DNA of 64,000 nucleotides, from NCBI GenBank assembly GCA_014529385.2, contig CM043954.1, forward strand, positions 90,857,747 through 90,921,746. The letters are read 5' to 3'. Source of the DNA: Adiantum capillus-veneris. Lineage: Eukaryota > Streptophyta > Polypodiopsida > Polypodiales > Pteridaceae. Shown here piece after piece: positions 10,101-22,304 of the stretch; the first letter of the stretch is position 1, and each line of letters opens with the position of its first letter. The position numbers were made by a program, and so were the translations under genes. Below the pieces are notes generated by a model. It saw only the letters and a program-made list of their open reading frames with translations, had not been told where the DNA came from and did not search any database.

Positions 10101-13100
10101 TAAGTATTGTGACTTTTTGACATAACTTAGACGTCAAAACTAAGTCTTTTCATTTTCTACCATCATAATACTTGCTACTTACCCTTCATTTTTACCTTTC
10201 TTTCAAAAGACTTCTCACTTACCCTTCACTTTTACATTTCAAACCAAATCTATACTATCCCCTCTAGACACGTGTTCAAACCTCCTCACTCTAGTGCCTT
10301 TAGGCAGTGTAGTCTAAGCGAAACAGTGAGTGAGTGAGAGAGAGAGAGAGAGAGCGCATCATGTCGTGTAATGGAGAATTTGGTCTGCTTGGGATATTGA
10401 ACCTTCTAAGATGCTACTATTGGGCACAAAAATTTAGAGGAAAAGGAATTAGTAAAAACACTTCCACCGCCATGTAAAACTATGCATTCAACAATAAAAC
10501 TTATGAAATGTGGACATGGGAAAAACATTGGCAAACCTTGAACATCTAACTTTTTTACCATAAAGTACTAATTTAACAGATTCATCCATTCATGAGAAAG
10601 AAACGGGTGATTACCATTGCTCTTATCAGAGGTAGGAAAGGTGTCCTTTGATGACATACTTGCACCACCCTTGGGTTTGATGTTGCTGGAGTTCAAGCTG
10701 GTGGATGACACCTCAACTGATTATTTGTTTGGTAAGGTGCACTTCCGTGGTGGCGTCTTCATTTCTGGTGTCCCAATTAAAACAACATCAAATCTCATAC
10801 AACAATGAGTGCAACACCCTCAAAGTAGAGAGTGAGAGAGAGAGAGACACAGAGAGAGAGAGAGAGAGAGAGGAATAAAACCCAACATATCAACAGTCTA
10901 TGCAAGGAAATCTGACCCAAGAGAGATGAGCAAGCATCAATAGGAGAGAGAGAGAGAGAGAGAGAGAGCGCTCTGACTAGCTTGAGGAGGAAATGGCTCG
11001 CGACAGTCTCGTGGCACAACACATGAGAGAGTGAGCTCTGAAAGAGTTGCAAGCATGTGAAACCCATGCAAGGAAACCTTGTTGCATGCAAGCACTGAGA
11101 AGATTACCTTTTGCATGCTTGAATTTCAAAAAATGATAAAATCTTGAAGTAATCTTTTCAAATCTTGGTACCCCCTTTATCGACTTAGACTAGACCCTCA
11201 CATAATATGAAAGTACCAAAGTGATCCATCAAATTTTCCCCAAAACATGACCACCTTTTCATGTCCACCTTCAAAATTGGATATTTCATACCTTTCCTTT
11301 TGGGAGCTCAAATAGTAACCGAGCATAGCTTGATGTGAGGATACCTTTGAGCTAGTGGGAAGCTCCTCTAAGTGAGCTTCCGAAGCTCAAGGCTTTTAAC
11401 AAGTGCTTGAGGCCAAAATGCACTTTGTGGCAAGCACTGGCGTGGGAAGCTTCTTTGAGATTGACGGGGTTCAAAAGATCTTCACGCTAGCTCTTATCTG
11501 TTGCTGTAGTGTGAACTCCCTCAAGTTTAAGGGGCACAAATCAATTGTCCTTGCTTGCAAGAAACTGCTCTTGAATAGCGGGGCTCAAAAATGCCCGGGT
11601 TACTGCAATGTTGTGTGAGTGAGGTTTAGCAAAGGGGACAATTCAATAGGCCTTGCCTGATGTAGCTTGGCATCCAATCAATGAGCACCAAAATATTGGG
11701 CACTGGGCAAGCCCCTTACAGACCCAAATCAGCTTATGAGCCTTTTTTGATGATGCTTGACATCCGGGCAACAATAGGAAAAATGTTGGCACAAGAACCA
11801 CCAGTGGAACCGACCAAGTATTCAAGTCCAATTTGGCACTAGGCTGCAAATTTTCCCACGATCCTTCACACTAAAAATAGTGTTTGGAAGATTTGAACAC
11901 TCAACCACACACACCCAAATATTTTGACGAGTGAGATGACTAGAGTGAGATTATGTACATACGACTGTGAGGAATGATTTTGGCAAAACTTGTGGTTAAT
12001 CTAGACCACTTAGCCCACACGACACTTATGCTTAAGCTTCCGAAGAGTAGAATAATAAGTCTACTACACCTGCATGAGCTAGAGAGTAAAATGACACACT
12101 TTGCAACAAATGGATTAATAATGCTAGAGTCCTAGTAAATACTAGCAAGCATATTGACAAGTTTTTTGTGTTTTTTGGACGGTGGTAGGTAAGAGGTTCC
12201 TTCCTTGGGATTACAATAACAACTACAACAATAACATAAGATCATCCATTGTCCGGTTAATTGTTATGATTGATAGATAACCCTTGTATACACTTCTTTG
12301 ATAATTTTATATATTCACAAGTAAGACAATTTGTGTCAAATTATCAAGACTAATTGCCAATTGTAGTCCTATCTTTGTCAATTATAAAGGTCACTTGTCT
12401 ACTACAAAGACATATGTTTTGGTTGTTAATGGTACACTCTACATGGTCTCTAGTCCCATTGTATGGCTCAATAATTTGTAAAATCAAACTATTGCTAGAT
12501 AATCAATCTTAAACACACACATAATTGTTTATAGCTGGCTTTTGGTCGAGAGCTACCACCATACAAGGGGTCTAGACCAGCTATATATATCTTGACTTAA
12601 CCTACCTAATCCAAGAGATGGGTTGGGGCCATTGCTCCTAATCTAGTCAAGCAGATATAGCATATAGTCTCTCACCATAAACTAGAAGTGCCCCAAAGAC
12701 GGTAATTTAACTCTCTTGCATGTTTTATCCTACCTAGTTTAAAAAAGATGGATTGGGACCTTTAGATTTATAATATGGTGAGCAGTATGTATAACCAAGA
12801 GGATGTAAAATCTAACCTTCTTGATTGTACTTGATATGCATAAACTATATAGATACCTAGAAGTTATTTTTTATCCTTGATTATCTCTCAGCATTTCAAC
12901 CTAATATGTAGTGGTTTTCGTGATATTGGATGATTTCTATATACAAACACTAGAAACTAAATTCTTGTACATAGAGCAATTCAACTATGGTGTACAATGG
13001 TATGAGATTGTCTCTTATTCAGCACTTGACAAAGTATACTTGATTAGACACCTTTTTTAATGATTGATGATACTTACATATAAGCCTTATTAGCACCACT

Positions 13101-13440
13101 TTACCAAACGGTAACCCTTCTACGCATAATATATACCTCTTTAAACACTTCGTATTGTTTACTTGGAAGTTTTTGTTATGAAATTGTTCAAACTTGGTTG
13201 GGGGTAGGGTTCCACATGATGGGCCCTACCTCCCACCATGTGGACCTTCTCCTAGGGATGGGGGAGGCCGCACACACACACACACACACACACACTTATC
13301 TAAATAGGAGTCCATATTTTGCTATCGCTCTATGTCCCATCCTACCACAAACATATGCATGGAGATCTTTATGATCCACAATTTGAACCTTGAAGATGAT
13401 GTCATACACTAGTAAAGCTTGTATGGCAATATAACCTCAT
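10101..13440. other. long non-coding stretch left of the LINE
   Basis: AT-rich sequence with only short ORFs (for example 63 aa at 10617-10808 and 71 aa at 11403-11618), none with recognisable motifs. Small GA arrays lie at 10826-10872 and 10947-10970 and a CA array at about 13271-13296. I see no gene, LTR pair or RNA gene. The stretch is continuous with 19909 onwards if the LINE is taken out. Confidence 0.5.
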
Positions 13441-13458
13441 AAGATCACATTAATATCA
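13441..13458. repeat. left target-site duplication of the LINE (18 bp)
   Basis: AAGATCACATTAATATCA occurs here and again, without mismatch, at 19891-19908. The second copy directly follows the short A-rich tail of the LINE. A long perfect duplication of this kind is the hallmark of target-primed reverse transcription. Confidence 0.92.
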
Positions 13459-13639
13459 AAGTCACAAGCGAGTGCTTACTTAAGTTACCCAGTAATCTGA
13501 GGAGACGGCATCAGCTTGAGAGTTTTGCAAGAGTTTGCAGCAGTCCGACGAGCACCAGACTTTGACTCAGTGGGCTTTTACAAAGTGGGGACAGACTTGG
13601 CGAGCCAGTGTTTTGCCTCCTGCTCACTTCAAGCCTGAA

Positions 13640-13790
13640 CGAAACACCATCGCAATTATTTGCCATCGTGATTATTTGCTGCATAATTATCGTTGGTTTT
13701 AGCTTTGCCCTAGTTAATAATCGCTACCTTTCCTTTCATAATAATTGTTTGCTTTAGCTTTTCCCTAGCAAATAATCGTTACCTTTAGTC
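13640..13790 (+). repeat. imperfect subrepeats in the LINE 5' UTR
   Basis: A unit of about 50 bp (AATTATCG...TTTAGCTTTGCCCTAGTTAATAATCGCTACCTTTCC in outline) is repeated once with changes at a spacing of about 56 bp, preceded by shorter copies of the ATTATTTG motif. Such tandem units in LINE 5' UTRs may act as promoter modules; here that is inference only. Confidence 0.6.
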
Positions 13791-13877
13791 TTGTTTTTTT
13801 TTTTTGAAACATATGCCTTAGCTTATTGCTTTTGGAAGGGGGTTTTTCTTTCTTTCCTTTTTGTGAGTCATTTAGTA

Positions 13878-15592
13878 ATGGAACCCGACGCTCTAGTAGA
13901 AAGCAAGGATATCGTAAAATTCTCACAGATGTTAGCGCCGGGTAAATTACTTGAAATGGGGTTAGCAGTGCCAATGGATGAAAGTGACGGTTCGGTCTTA
14001 AAACCGTTATATGACATGGAAATGTCGAGTCCCAACTTGCCAAAGGCTTCAACCATGAAAGTGGACAAAACTGTATTGATTGAAAAATTTTCTTTTGAGG
14101 AAACAAGAGAGAAAATGGGCTTAGCTCAAGGGTTCAAATTCGATGTTAAAACCCTCAAAGACAGGGTTCCTCAGGGTCCCATCTGTACGAACGTAAATAA
14201 GGCATCAAGTGCATCTGCAGCTCGCACGCCAGGCATCTTGTTTGCTAGCATACTCAAGGGGACTAACTCTAAGGATGGTGGAAAAGGCTCAGCAGAAGAG
14301 TTGTCGAGTGAAGGAGATGTCGAAAAACTGCAGAATACAAGGGCTAGACTTCAACAAGAGCTCAAGGAAGTCAACAAATTGATTGAGTCTGGCCCTAACA
14401 ATAACAAAAGAACTTTCTCCCAAATAGATTACAATGGGCTGATTGAAGACGGGCTGGCAGATTGGGCCTTTTCTGCTCTAAAAAGGTCTTTGCCATAGCA
14501 GGTGGAGGTTGCCGAGGCTATTACTATAGCGATTCCACCAGCGTTGATAAAAAAACAGTTAGCCAAGCAAGCTAAGCTAACGCTTGTATTTGGGTTCAGT
14601 GGAAGAATCCCGAACAGGTTTGAGATGATTCAATGGCTTCAGGGCCCTCAAATTCTTGGTCATGGAGGAGCAGTTGAAAGTACTTTTTACCTAGCTAAAG
14701 GATTCTATTCAGTGAGATTCAAAGAGGCCTCCGATGTGGAAAAGATCCTTGACAAAGGGCCCCTAGTATTTAATAGGACTACGGTTTGTGTGGTGCCTTG
14801 GGAGCCAGTGTTCGACTCAGCTGAATCTCTACAAGGATTTCATCCGGTCTGGGTTGAGTTTGTGGGACTGCCTAGCTGGTTGTGGGAAACTAGCTATGGG
14901 AAAATCTTAGGATGATTTCTAGTCAGCTGGGCACTCCCTTATTTATACCTAGCAAGAGAGGGTTTGACAGAACCTCAAACAGGGCTTGCATAGGCTGGGA
15001 TGTGTCTAAAACACCACCTAAGAGCATGGTAATCAATGTCGGTGCTGAGCTTGTTACTATTTCGCTCAACTTTGGAAAATATTTCGGAGCATGTATTGAA
15101 TGCAACAACTTTGGATACTTTGCCAAGGATTGCCCCTTGAAGTCTAAAGGTACTGCAGCTTCGTCAGCACAGGCCCCCAGTGAAATGGAAACCCCAATGG
15201 AAGGGCTGGAGAAGCAAGGAGGCACTAACAAAGAGGCAACTGCAGGGAAGGATAAAGAAGGTACGATGGATACAAAAATGCAGGAAAAGATTGTGGAGGA
15301 ATCGATTCCCATACAACAAATTTCCGAAGGTGCATGCAATAATAAGATAATCATTACTCCCGCTTCTACCCCGAAAGTTATGACAGTGACAACGGTGACG
15401 GCTGTTAAAATCCCTGGTCTGAAAAGAGCCAAAAGAGTGAAGGCAGTGGCAAGAGACTCCAAAGTGCCTCAAGTCGTGAGAACACTTGAGGTGAAAGGAT
15501 CTAATCCATCCTCCACCCCTTTGAAAGGAGGAGGTTTCACTGTCCCACTGCACAATCCATTTGCAGCACTGCAAGAAAAGAAATCCCCCTGA
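13878..15592 (+). pseudogene. LINE ORF1 protein (DUF4283-like domain plus zinc knuckle), broken
   Basis: The frame starts at ATG 13878 (MEPDALVESKD), reaches a TAG at 14496, and continues in the same frame to a TGA at 14913. The segment 14570-14910 has the plant LINE ORF1 core: LTLVFGFSGRIPNRFEMIQW, FYLAKGFYSVRF, and PVWVEFVGLPSWLWE. A one-base shift at about 14912 moves the frame, and the continuation (14912-15592) keeps the domain's tail (GTPLFIP, ARNRACIGW-like) and the knuckle CIECNNFGYFAKDC. In that knuckle the histidine of CX2CX4HX4C is replaced by tyrosine. ORF1 proteins bind element RNA to form the RNP. One stop, one frameshift and the altered knuckle make this copy non-functional. 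An ATG in the same frame at 13791 lies in the presumed 5' UTR and gives no conserved sequence. Confidence 0.85.
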
Positions 15593-15629
15593 CTTGGAAC
15601 CCCCGGATTCTCCGGAGACCAAGGAGAGA

Positions 15630-15644
15630 GGGGGGGGGGGGGGA
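15630..15644. repeat. poly-G run between LINE ORF1 and ORF2
   Basis: An uninterrupted run of about a dozen G lies in the spacer between the two ORFs, following a GAGAGA motif. It probably arose by slippage. Confidence 0.85.
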
Positions 15645-15680
15645 TGATTCAGATGTTGAAGAGCTCGTTCCTCTATCCCA

Positions 15681-18600
15681 ATGAACCCCTCATTAATGAT
15701 GGAGTCTCTCACTATCCAATCTTGGAACGTAAAGGGGTTGAAAACCCGTAAGAAGAGTACCCTATTATGGGAGGAAATAAAAAAGGAGAAGGCAGTCAAC
15801 TACTGGGCCATCCAGGAACACCACTTAGATGCCCATAGCAAGAGAAAGCAGGTGCTAGGGAAGAAACTTTTATTGTATGGGGAAGGAAGTAATGGTTTTA
15901 GTGGCGTCCTCAGCATTGCGGACAGAGAATTGGAGCCGAAGTTGGTTCTAAACCACCCTTCCGGCAGAATCTTGGGGATTAGAATCAGATGGGAAGGGCA
16001 TTCCTTCACCATTGTGAATGTGTACAGCCCTTGCAATGCAAAAGATAGAGCTAAACTATGGATGCATCTTAGAGATACTCCTATTGAAGGTGAGTGGTTG
16101 TTGGTTGGCGACTTCAATATGGTAGAAAAGAGTAGGGATAGAACAGGATCCTCCAGTATGTTGGCTAGCTCGAAAAGGTCTAAATGGAAAAGTTTGTGAA
16201 AAAAACGGGTGATGATCTACTTATGGGAAATCTGCCCATGGAACAGCACGCCTGGTTTCACCTACACAAGCCTGCAGAATGCCTGCACTGCCTCCAGGCT
16301 GGACAAATGCTATTGCTCACACCAAGCTGACTGGATTCCACCATTGATGGAGATGAAGGTAGTCCCAACAAAAAGCCTTTTGGATCACATACCTCTGCAC
16401 ATACATCTTAAGAAGAATACAGGGGAGGAGCATACCCCAAGAGGCGGGGAAAAACTGTTGGTAACAGGGGCACACCTATTCAAAAACCCTCTTTTCAGGA
16501 ATCTAACCAAGAAATCACTGGGTAAGCTCAGAAACGATGTCGACCTCAACAAACACAATGCGTGGGACCTCTTTTCTCAGAGCATCCAGAAAGAAATCAA
16601 AACCTCGGGCCCCCGAATCAAGAAAGTTATGGAGGGACACCTTATGCATCTTGTAGCGGAGGTACAACTACTTACCTCCAAAAAAGCCAATGGGCTTGCT
16701 GCTGAGGATGAGGACAAATGATGGCTCGAAGCCAATTCTAACCTTGATAATGAGCAGCTAGAAGATATCAGAAAGGCAAGGCTTCTCTCCAGGGAGACTT
16801 TCCTTCAATCGGAAGCCTCTAATCAAGCTCAGTTTTTTACCCGGGGCGGTCACTTTTTAGAACGTGTATGCTATCACGTGAGTTAATCGGAGAGGATTAT
16901 TAAAAGATCAAAATGTATCAAAATGTATACATACAGAGGGGGGTGGGGTTTTTTTAAATAGGCACATAGTGTAAATATAGTATGTATATTGAGGTATTAT
17001 TAATAACCTCTTGAACGCACGTGATATAGGAAGCTTTTGATAAGTGACCGCCCCGGGGTTTTTTAGGGCTTTAAAAATCAAGGAGAGTCAGGGCCATGTC
17101 CGCTCGCTCTATGATGAGAAAGGGACAACAATTCATAACCAAGATGAGATGGTTGGTCTGATGATGAGCTATCTTAGTCAAATCATTGGACAACCAGAGA
17201 TCCAGTCCCAAGAAGTGGAAGAAGCCAGAGGGACCTTACTTCAGAGTGTCAAGAAGAAGATTCCCCACTCAAAAGCTAATAACTTGAAAAGGGCATTTTC
17301 TGAAAACGAACGTTCTCTTGCATTGCAAACCCTTGGCAAGGAAAAGTCCCCTAGTTGGGATGGGATGACGGTAGAATTCTTTAGAGAATTTTGGGATGGT
17401 CTGAAGGGCCCAACCACAAGGTTGGCCAATAAAGCCATTGTCGAAGGGTCGATGGAGATAAGTGTAAAGAGAGGGCTTATCAAACCCATCCCAAAGCAGA
17501 TCTATTGTTCTCAACTGAAACATTGGCGCCCTATAACGATGATGTCGGTGGCCTACAAAATTATTACTAAAGCAGTAGCCCTCAGACTTGCCCCCTTACT
17601 AAACAAGATCATCTCTCCCCATCAACAAGAATTCATCAAAGGAAGGTCCATCTACGATAACATCTTGGCAGCAATGGTGGGCATCGAATACGCAACTGTC
17701 ACAAAGCAAGAGTGCATTTTGATGTAGTTGGACCTGGATAAGGCTTATGACAGAATAACATGGACATAAATAGAAGCTGTCATGGAAGCTCTGGTCTTTG
17801 GGCCTCGCCTATGTCATCTGGTACGTGTAGTGGGGGCTGGAATCCAATCAGAGCTCCTATTCAACGATAGAATTGTGGGCTCTTTTGAGGTCAAAAGGTC
17901 TATTAAGCAAGGATGCCCCTTGGCCCCCGTGATTTTCGCCATAGGATTGCATCCTTTAATCACGATACTTGAAGCTAGTGCAGAACAAGGGGAGTTGTAA
18001 GGCCTGGATTTACCAGGAAATAGCCAACTCCTAGCAAAACCTTTTACAGACGATTCTCTCCTCTTCTTGAAGGCATGCCCCCAGGTCATCAGGAAAGCTC
18101 TGGAGATTTTACAAATATTCTCGGTAGCTTCGGGGTCCAAGTGTAATATAGAGAATTCAAGGCTGGTCTCCCTATCGGAAAATGACTCAATTGACCCTTC
18201 TGACTGGTCAGGGGAGATTGTCACAAAAGGGAATATCTTAAGACATCTGGGAGCACCCTTGGGGATGGACGTAACTCACAAGCAAAGATTTGAGTGGGTG
18301 CTTGAAAAAATCAAAACAAAGATGAGTAGGTAGGAGTATGCTCTTCTCCCATTTCAAAGTCGGATAAAAGTGATAAATGCCTTCATGATTCCTTATGTTG
18401 CCTTCACTAGCCCGCTTCACAAGATGGCTAAGTTTCACTGGAAAGAGTTCTTAAAACCAATAAAAAGGTTTTTATGGAAAAACAACATGAAATCCGCCAG
18501 ACCTTGGCAATGGGCCCGTTGGGAATCAGTTGCTCGGTTGGTGAATCAAGGAGGCCTCAGAATTCTCAACCCGGTGGCCCATGCAGAAGCTTGTTGCACC

Positions 18601-19785
18601 AATTTTTTTGTTTCCTTGGCTAAACAAGATCAAGTTGGGGCTGTCATGGTCAAAGATATGATGGAAGCGCCTAAACTTGGCTCAAAAGGAGGTAAATGGA
18701 GAGGGGTGGAGTTCCATGACAAACTATTAGCCCCGTCATGGTCTACCCTTAGACTGGGGGGGTAGCTCAGGAGAATTGGTAAGAAAATGCAATAGGGCAG
18801 CAGGAGTGTTAAAGTGGCAGGAAGAAACCAGATACTTCAAGAACTCCATTTTGCATTGGTCCCCCTGGCTGTCCAAATTTGCAGATCCACCACAAATTAC
18901 CTATTGGATAGAGACAGTCAGGAAACTAAATAACAAGGGTCTGAATCGACTTGGGCACTTCTAGGACAGTGAAAACAAGAGTTGGAAAACCATTGATCTT
19001 CTGGTTGCCCAGTACCAACTTAATAGCTTGGAGGTCTTGCTTGTCCACAAAGTGATGAAAGAGCTTGACAATATAGTGATGCCGATCTGTGACTCAGAGT
19101 TTGACTGGAATGTCTGGAAATGACCCGGAAGCAGTCTATTATGGAAACCCCATCCTAAAGACATTTATCATACAATGATGCATAAGAAGAATTGGTCTAG
19201 CCCCCCTAACAAGATATGGAAAAAACAATGGCCGGAGGAAAGGTGGGAGCAAGTAATAGAGAACATTTGGAAGCCTAAGGTTCCGCAGCACGTGAAGGTA
19301 TTTTTATGGAAGGTAATCTGGGGTGCTCTACCGATGAGGGTGAAGATTCAGGAGAGAGGGATTGGGTCAGATCGATGCTTGAGGTGCAGGCTCACTAGTG
19401 AAGATCTAGACCACCTCTTTATGGATTGCCCAACTATCAAAGGCCTAGCAGGGAAAATATGCAAGTGGGTCCAAAGAACATGGAAAATTGGTTTCTTCAA
19501 GACTGATGTATTCCTTGGAGGGAAGAATTTAGGTAGTCCTGCCCTCCTCATTAGCACTCAAATTTTCCGATACTTCTTCTTACATAATGTATGGTAGACA
19601 AGGAACCGCCGTGTGTTTGAAGGAGGTTTCGAGGTGGCAAGCTTCGCAGAAATTATACAAGAAAGAAAAGTGCTAATATGGACACTCGGATGCAAGCAAC
19701 ACTCGGAGGATTGGTCTAGGACTACTTGTGCCTTGTTGTCAGCAGTTGGTATGCCTAGGACGAGGGAAAATACTAGCCATCGGTA
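15681..19785 (+). pseudogene. LINE ORF2 polyprotein (endonuclease, reverse transcriptase, zf-RVT), broken
   Basis: The frame opens at ATG 15681. The endonuclease domain shows SWNVKGL, IQEHHLD, VNVYSP and LLVGDFNMV (15710-16115), then RLDKCYCS and LLDHIPLHI, where the usual SDH is LDH. The reverse transcriptase follows: SPSWDGMTVEFFREFW, HWRPITMMSVAYKI, FIKGRSIYDNI, LDLDKAYDRI, QGCPLAPVIFAI, and FTDD in place of the catalytic FADD near 18045. At 19175-19600 a zf-RVT region is visible (PQHVKVFLWKV, CLRCRLTSEDLDHLFMDCP). In-frame stops occur at 16197, 16722, 17725, 17767, 17998, 18331, 18962, 19121 and 19595, and a frameshift lies at the seven-G run near 18758. A 218-bp MITE plus its 8-bp duplication (226 bp) interrupts the frame at 16840. 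The frame number changes by exactly the remainder expected from 226 bp, so the two halves were one frame before insertion. Confidence 0.9.
16840..17057. mobile_element. 218-bp MITE with 14-bp perfect TIRs and 8-bp TSD, inside LINE ORF2
   Basis: The element begins CCCGGGGCGGTCAC and ends with the exact reverse complement, GTGACCGCCCCGGG. It is flanked by GTTTTTTA at 16832-16839 and again at 17058-17065. Beyond the perfect 14 bp the ends stay inversely similar for about 50 bp, sharing a TATCACGTG motif and TTATTAA-like stretches. There is no ORF, so it depends on a transposase from elsewhere. An 8-bp duplication is typical of the hAT superfamily, though the terminal sequence is not a standard hAT end, so the superfamily is left open. 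Confidence 0.92.
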
Positions 19786-19890
19786 ATTAAAAGATATCAG
19801 AAGAACATGACAATGGACGTTGTGTGTCAAGGATATAGGTTGATCAATATAATTCACTCACAATTGTGAGTTTTGCTTTTTTTTATAAAA

Positions 19891-19908
19891 AAGATCACAT
19901 TAATATCA
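19891..19908. repeat. right target-site duplication of the LINE (18 bp)
   Basis: Perfect second copy of AAGATCACATTAATATCA, directly after the A-rich LINE tail. Its partner is at 13441-13458. Confidence 0.92.
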
Positions 19909-20448
<540 letters not shown>

Positions 20449-21353
20449 TGTTGACGGCTAAACACTAGAAAACCCATTTTGTATTATTTAATTTGACGAA
20501 CTCCATTGTAATTATTATGAGACTCAATCAAGTTTCTAGATTGTAATATATTAAATATGTGGATTAGCCAAAACCATGGTAGAAAGTAGGAGGTAATTTC
20601 AATAAGTTAGAACCTCCAAGGTTGAGGTATAAAAGCCAATTTATGTAACCCTAAGGACAACTTTTGAATTAATCACCTTTTGAACTCAACTAAGCGTGCC
20701 CTTACTATGTATTTTTGTGAGAGAGTGAGTGAGGTTTTCTTCTACTCTCTACGTGCACTATGGAAGCTACATTGCGAAGGCGACTACACCATCGCGTGGC
20801 TAGAGCCGTTCTCCAACGCAAAGCTTGCACAATTTTGATCTCTTCGTAAAGGGCTCTCCCACGAGCTTCGCAGTGAGTTTTCTCTCTAATCGTGTATCAG
20901 TTTTGTGATTGCTATACGTCATTACGTTCATGGCGAGTTGAACTACACTTTAGGCCTAAACACACTGAGAATCGATGACTTGTAATTTTTGGCCCGTCTT
21001 CATACACGTTTTTTGCACCAAGTGTTTGCAGGTAGTAAGTTGGGTTAGAGACTTTAGGGTAGTTTCCTCTAGGTGTAAAGAGGGTACTCCTTGAGTTTTG
21101 TGACGATTCGACAATGTTAGGTCATGTTTCGGAGAGCGTACCCATCGTAGGTAAGATAGCGGTTGTGCATACATAATGTGCTTTGAGATGATTTTCCTTG
21201 GTAGTGATTGTCTCTAGAAGGTCAAGTAGGTGATTGACACCCATCTATTTTTTTCCATGCACCTATAGGTCAAGATCCGTCCTTGGGTGACATCTTGTTT
21301 GTTGGCCTAGTTCTCACTTTGCTAGCAATTGCGAGTAGTGTGTCTACCCAACA
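20449..21353 (+). repeat. candidate LTR of about 0.9 kb (unpaired)
   Basis: The segment starts TGTTGACGGC and ends ACCCAACA, giving TGTTG...CAACA inverted termini. It contains a promoter-like TATAAAAG at about 20629 followed by a leader-like stretch with GAGAGAGTGAG. A primer-site-like sequence follows its right end. No second copy is in the window, and the bases flanking it do not repeat, so it is not a simple solo LTR with a target duplication. It is more likely the 5' end of an element whose body was lost. Confidence 0.5.
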
Positions 21354-21356
21354 ACA

Positions 21357-21372
21357 TTGGTGTCGTCTCGCT
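21357..21372 (+). other. degenerate primer-binding site after the LTR-like segment
   Basis: TTGGTGTCGTCTCGCT resembles the TTGGCGCCGTCTGTGGGG type of primer site common in plant Ty3/gypsy elements, with C-to-T changes at two early positions. It lies three bases after the proposed LTR end. It differs from the tRNA-Met type sites used by the other elements here. Confidence 0.45.
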
Positions 21373-21659
21373 GAGGATGAGAGCCCTAGGTAGGTGACCT
21401 TAGACTAGTCCTACGAGGCAAAAGTTCCTCTTGTTTTCCAGAGTCTTGCTATTTTACTTTAGGTAGGATCGGAGATGTTCTAGGGAGCGTGTGTCTTGCA
21501 TGGGTCTTTCACGGTAGACAGTTTAAGTTAGTTTAGTATAGTTGTTAGTGTTTGAGTGGTTGTGGCGCAAAAGTGTTTACTAGTCCATATGTGGCAGTAA
21601 AGTGTTTTTTCTACCCCCAATTGCAAAACCCCACATGATGAGTAGGAGTAGTTGATAGG

Positions 21660-21854
21660 ACATGGATTGTGCTTCCTAAAGCACCATGGATGCTAGCCAT
21701 AGAAGAATTAGACAAGGTGAAGGGTACCATTACCTATATTCCCACACCAACAGGATACATGAGGGCGCTAAAGGGAGCTTTCACAAAAGCGAAGAAGGGT
21801 GGAAGCGTTGAATTGTATGGGTTGAAGTCCGATGATTGGCACAAGATGCTTCAA
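21660..21854 (+). pseudogene. TNP2-type transposase exon (start of DUF4218 region)
   Basis: The frame reads TWIVLPKAPWMLAIEELDKV... and ends YGLKSDDWHKMLQ, matching the GLKSHDCHVLMQ signature at this point in TNP2 transposases. A GTAATC donor follows at 21855. The preceding AG at 21657-21658 may be the acceptor, but upstream coding sequence was not found, so the true left end is uncertain. The intron after it natively spans 82 bp and now holds the gypsy element. Confidence 0.8.
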
Positions 21855-21934
21855 GTAATCTTGATACTCCCTATTCTATTGATAGTTTGTGTGTATGACT
21901 TTCACTCACTTTCCCTTCCCCTGATTTACATTGT

Positions 21935-22304
21935 TGTCATAATAACTAGTATCTAATTCTCCTAAATAATTTTCTCATGTTAAATTGATCATTTAATATG
22001 GGAAAGTGCCAAGGGAGAAAAAGCTAGAATATTGGTTAAACTGGCAGACCGGCCCCACAATAGGGATCCAAAGGGGAGGCCATCTGCAAAAGAGCAATGT
22101 GCAGCAATGGGCTCAAAAGAACCTAAGGTTCAGCCCATTAAGACTTCCAAAATGCTAAGGTTCCAAAATTCAAAGGTTGTGTCCAAAGGTCATCAATAGG
22201 GAAATTGGATGCTTTGTGTGTGTACCAAAAAAGTCTTCACAAATCCTACAAAGGAGGGGCGAGCCCTGGAAGTAGGGGATGAGATACACACACACACACA
22301 CACT
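21935..22304 (+). repeat. 5' LTR of the gypsy element, first part
   Basis: About 370 bp that align over their whole length with 40895-41270 of the 3' LTR (for example GGTTAAACTGGCAGACCGGC, and the block ending GGAAGTAGGGGATGAGA). The 3' LTR has an extra short duplication of AGGGATCCAAAGG. The match ends at a CA array (22285-22303), where unrelated DNA begins. Confidence 0.9.

Larger units (their letters stand above)
13459..19890 (+). mobile_element. L1-type LINE (non-LTR retrotransposon), about 6.4 kb, dead
   Basis: The order is 5' UTR (13459-13877), ORF1 with a DUF4283-like domain and a zinc knuckle, ORF2 with apurinic-type endonuclease, reverse transcriptase and zf-RVT domains, a short 3' UTR, and an A-rich tail ending ATAAAA at 19890. 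It is bounded by an 18-bp duplication. The element therefore inserted as a nearly complete copy on the plus strand. Both ORFs have since collected stops and frameshifts, and ORF2 was hit by a MITE. Active copies elsewhere would integrate in the nucleus by nicking DNA with the ORF2 endonuclease and priming reverse transcription from the nick. Confidence 0.92.

Noticed and set aside
10617..10808. 63-codon ORF as a small gene
   Set aside because: No motif, no splice or promoter context, and its length is within chance expectation.
14923..15799. Minus-strand ORFs of 179 and 211 codons opposite LINE ORF1
   Set aside because: They mirror the real ORF1 frame, which carries the conserved LINE domain; the reverse frames show no recognisable motif.
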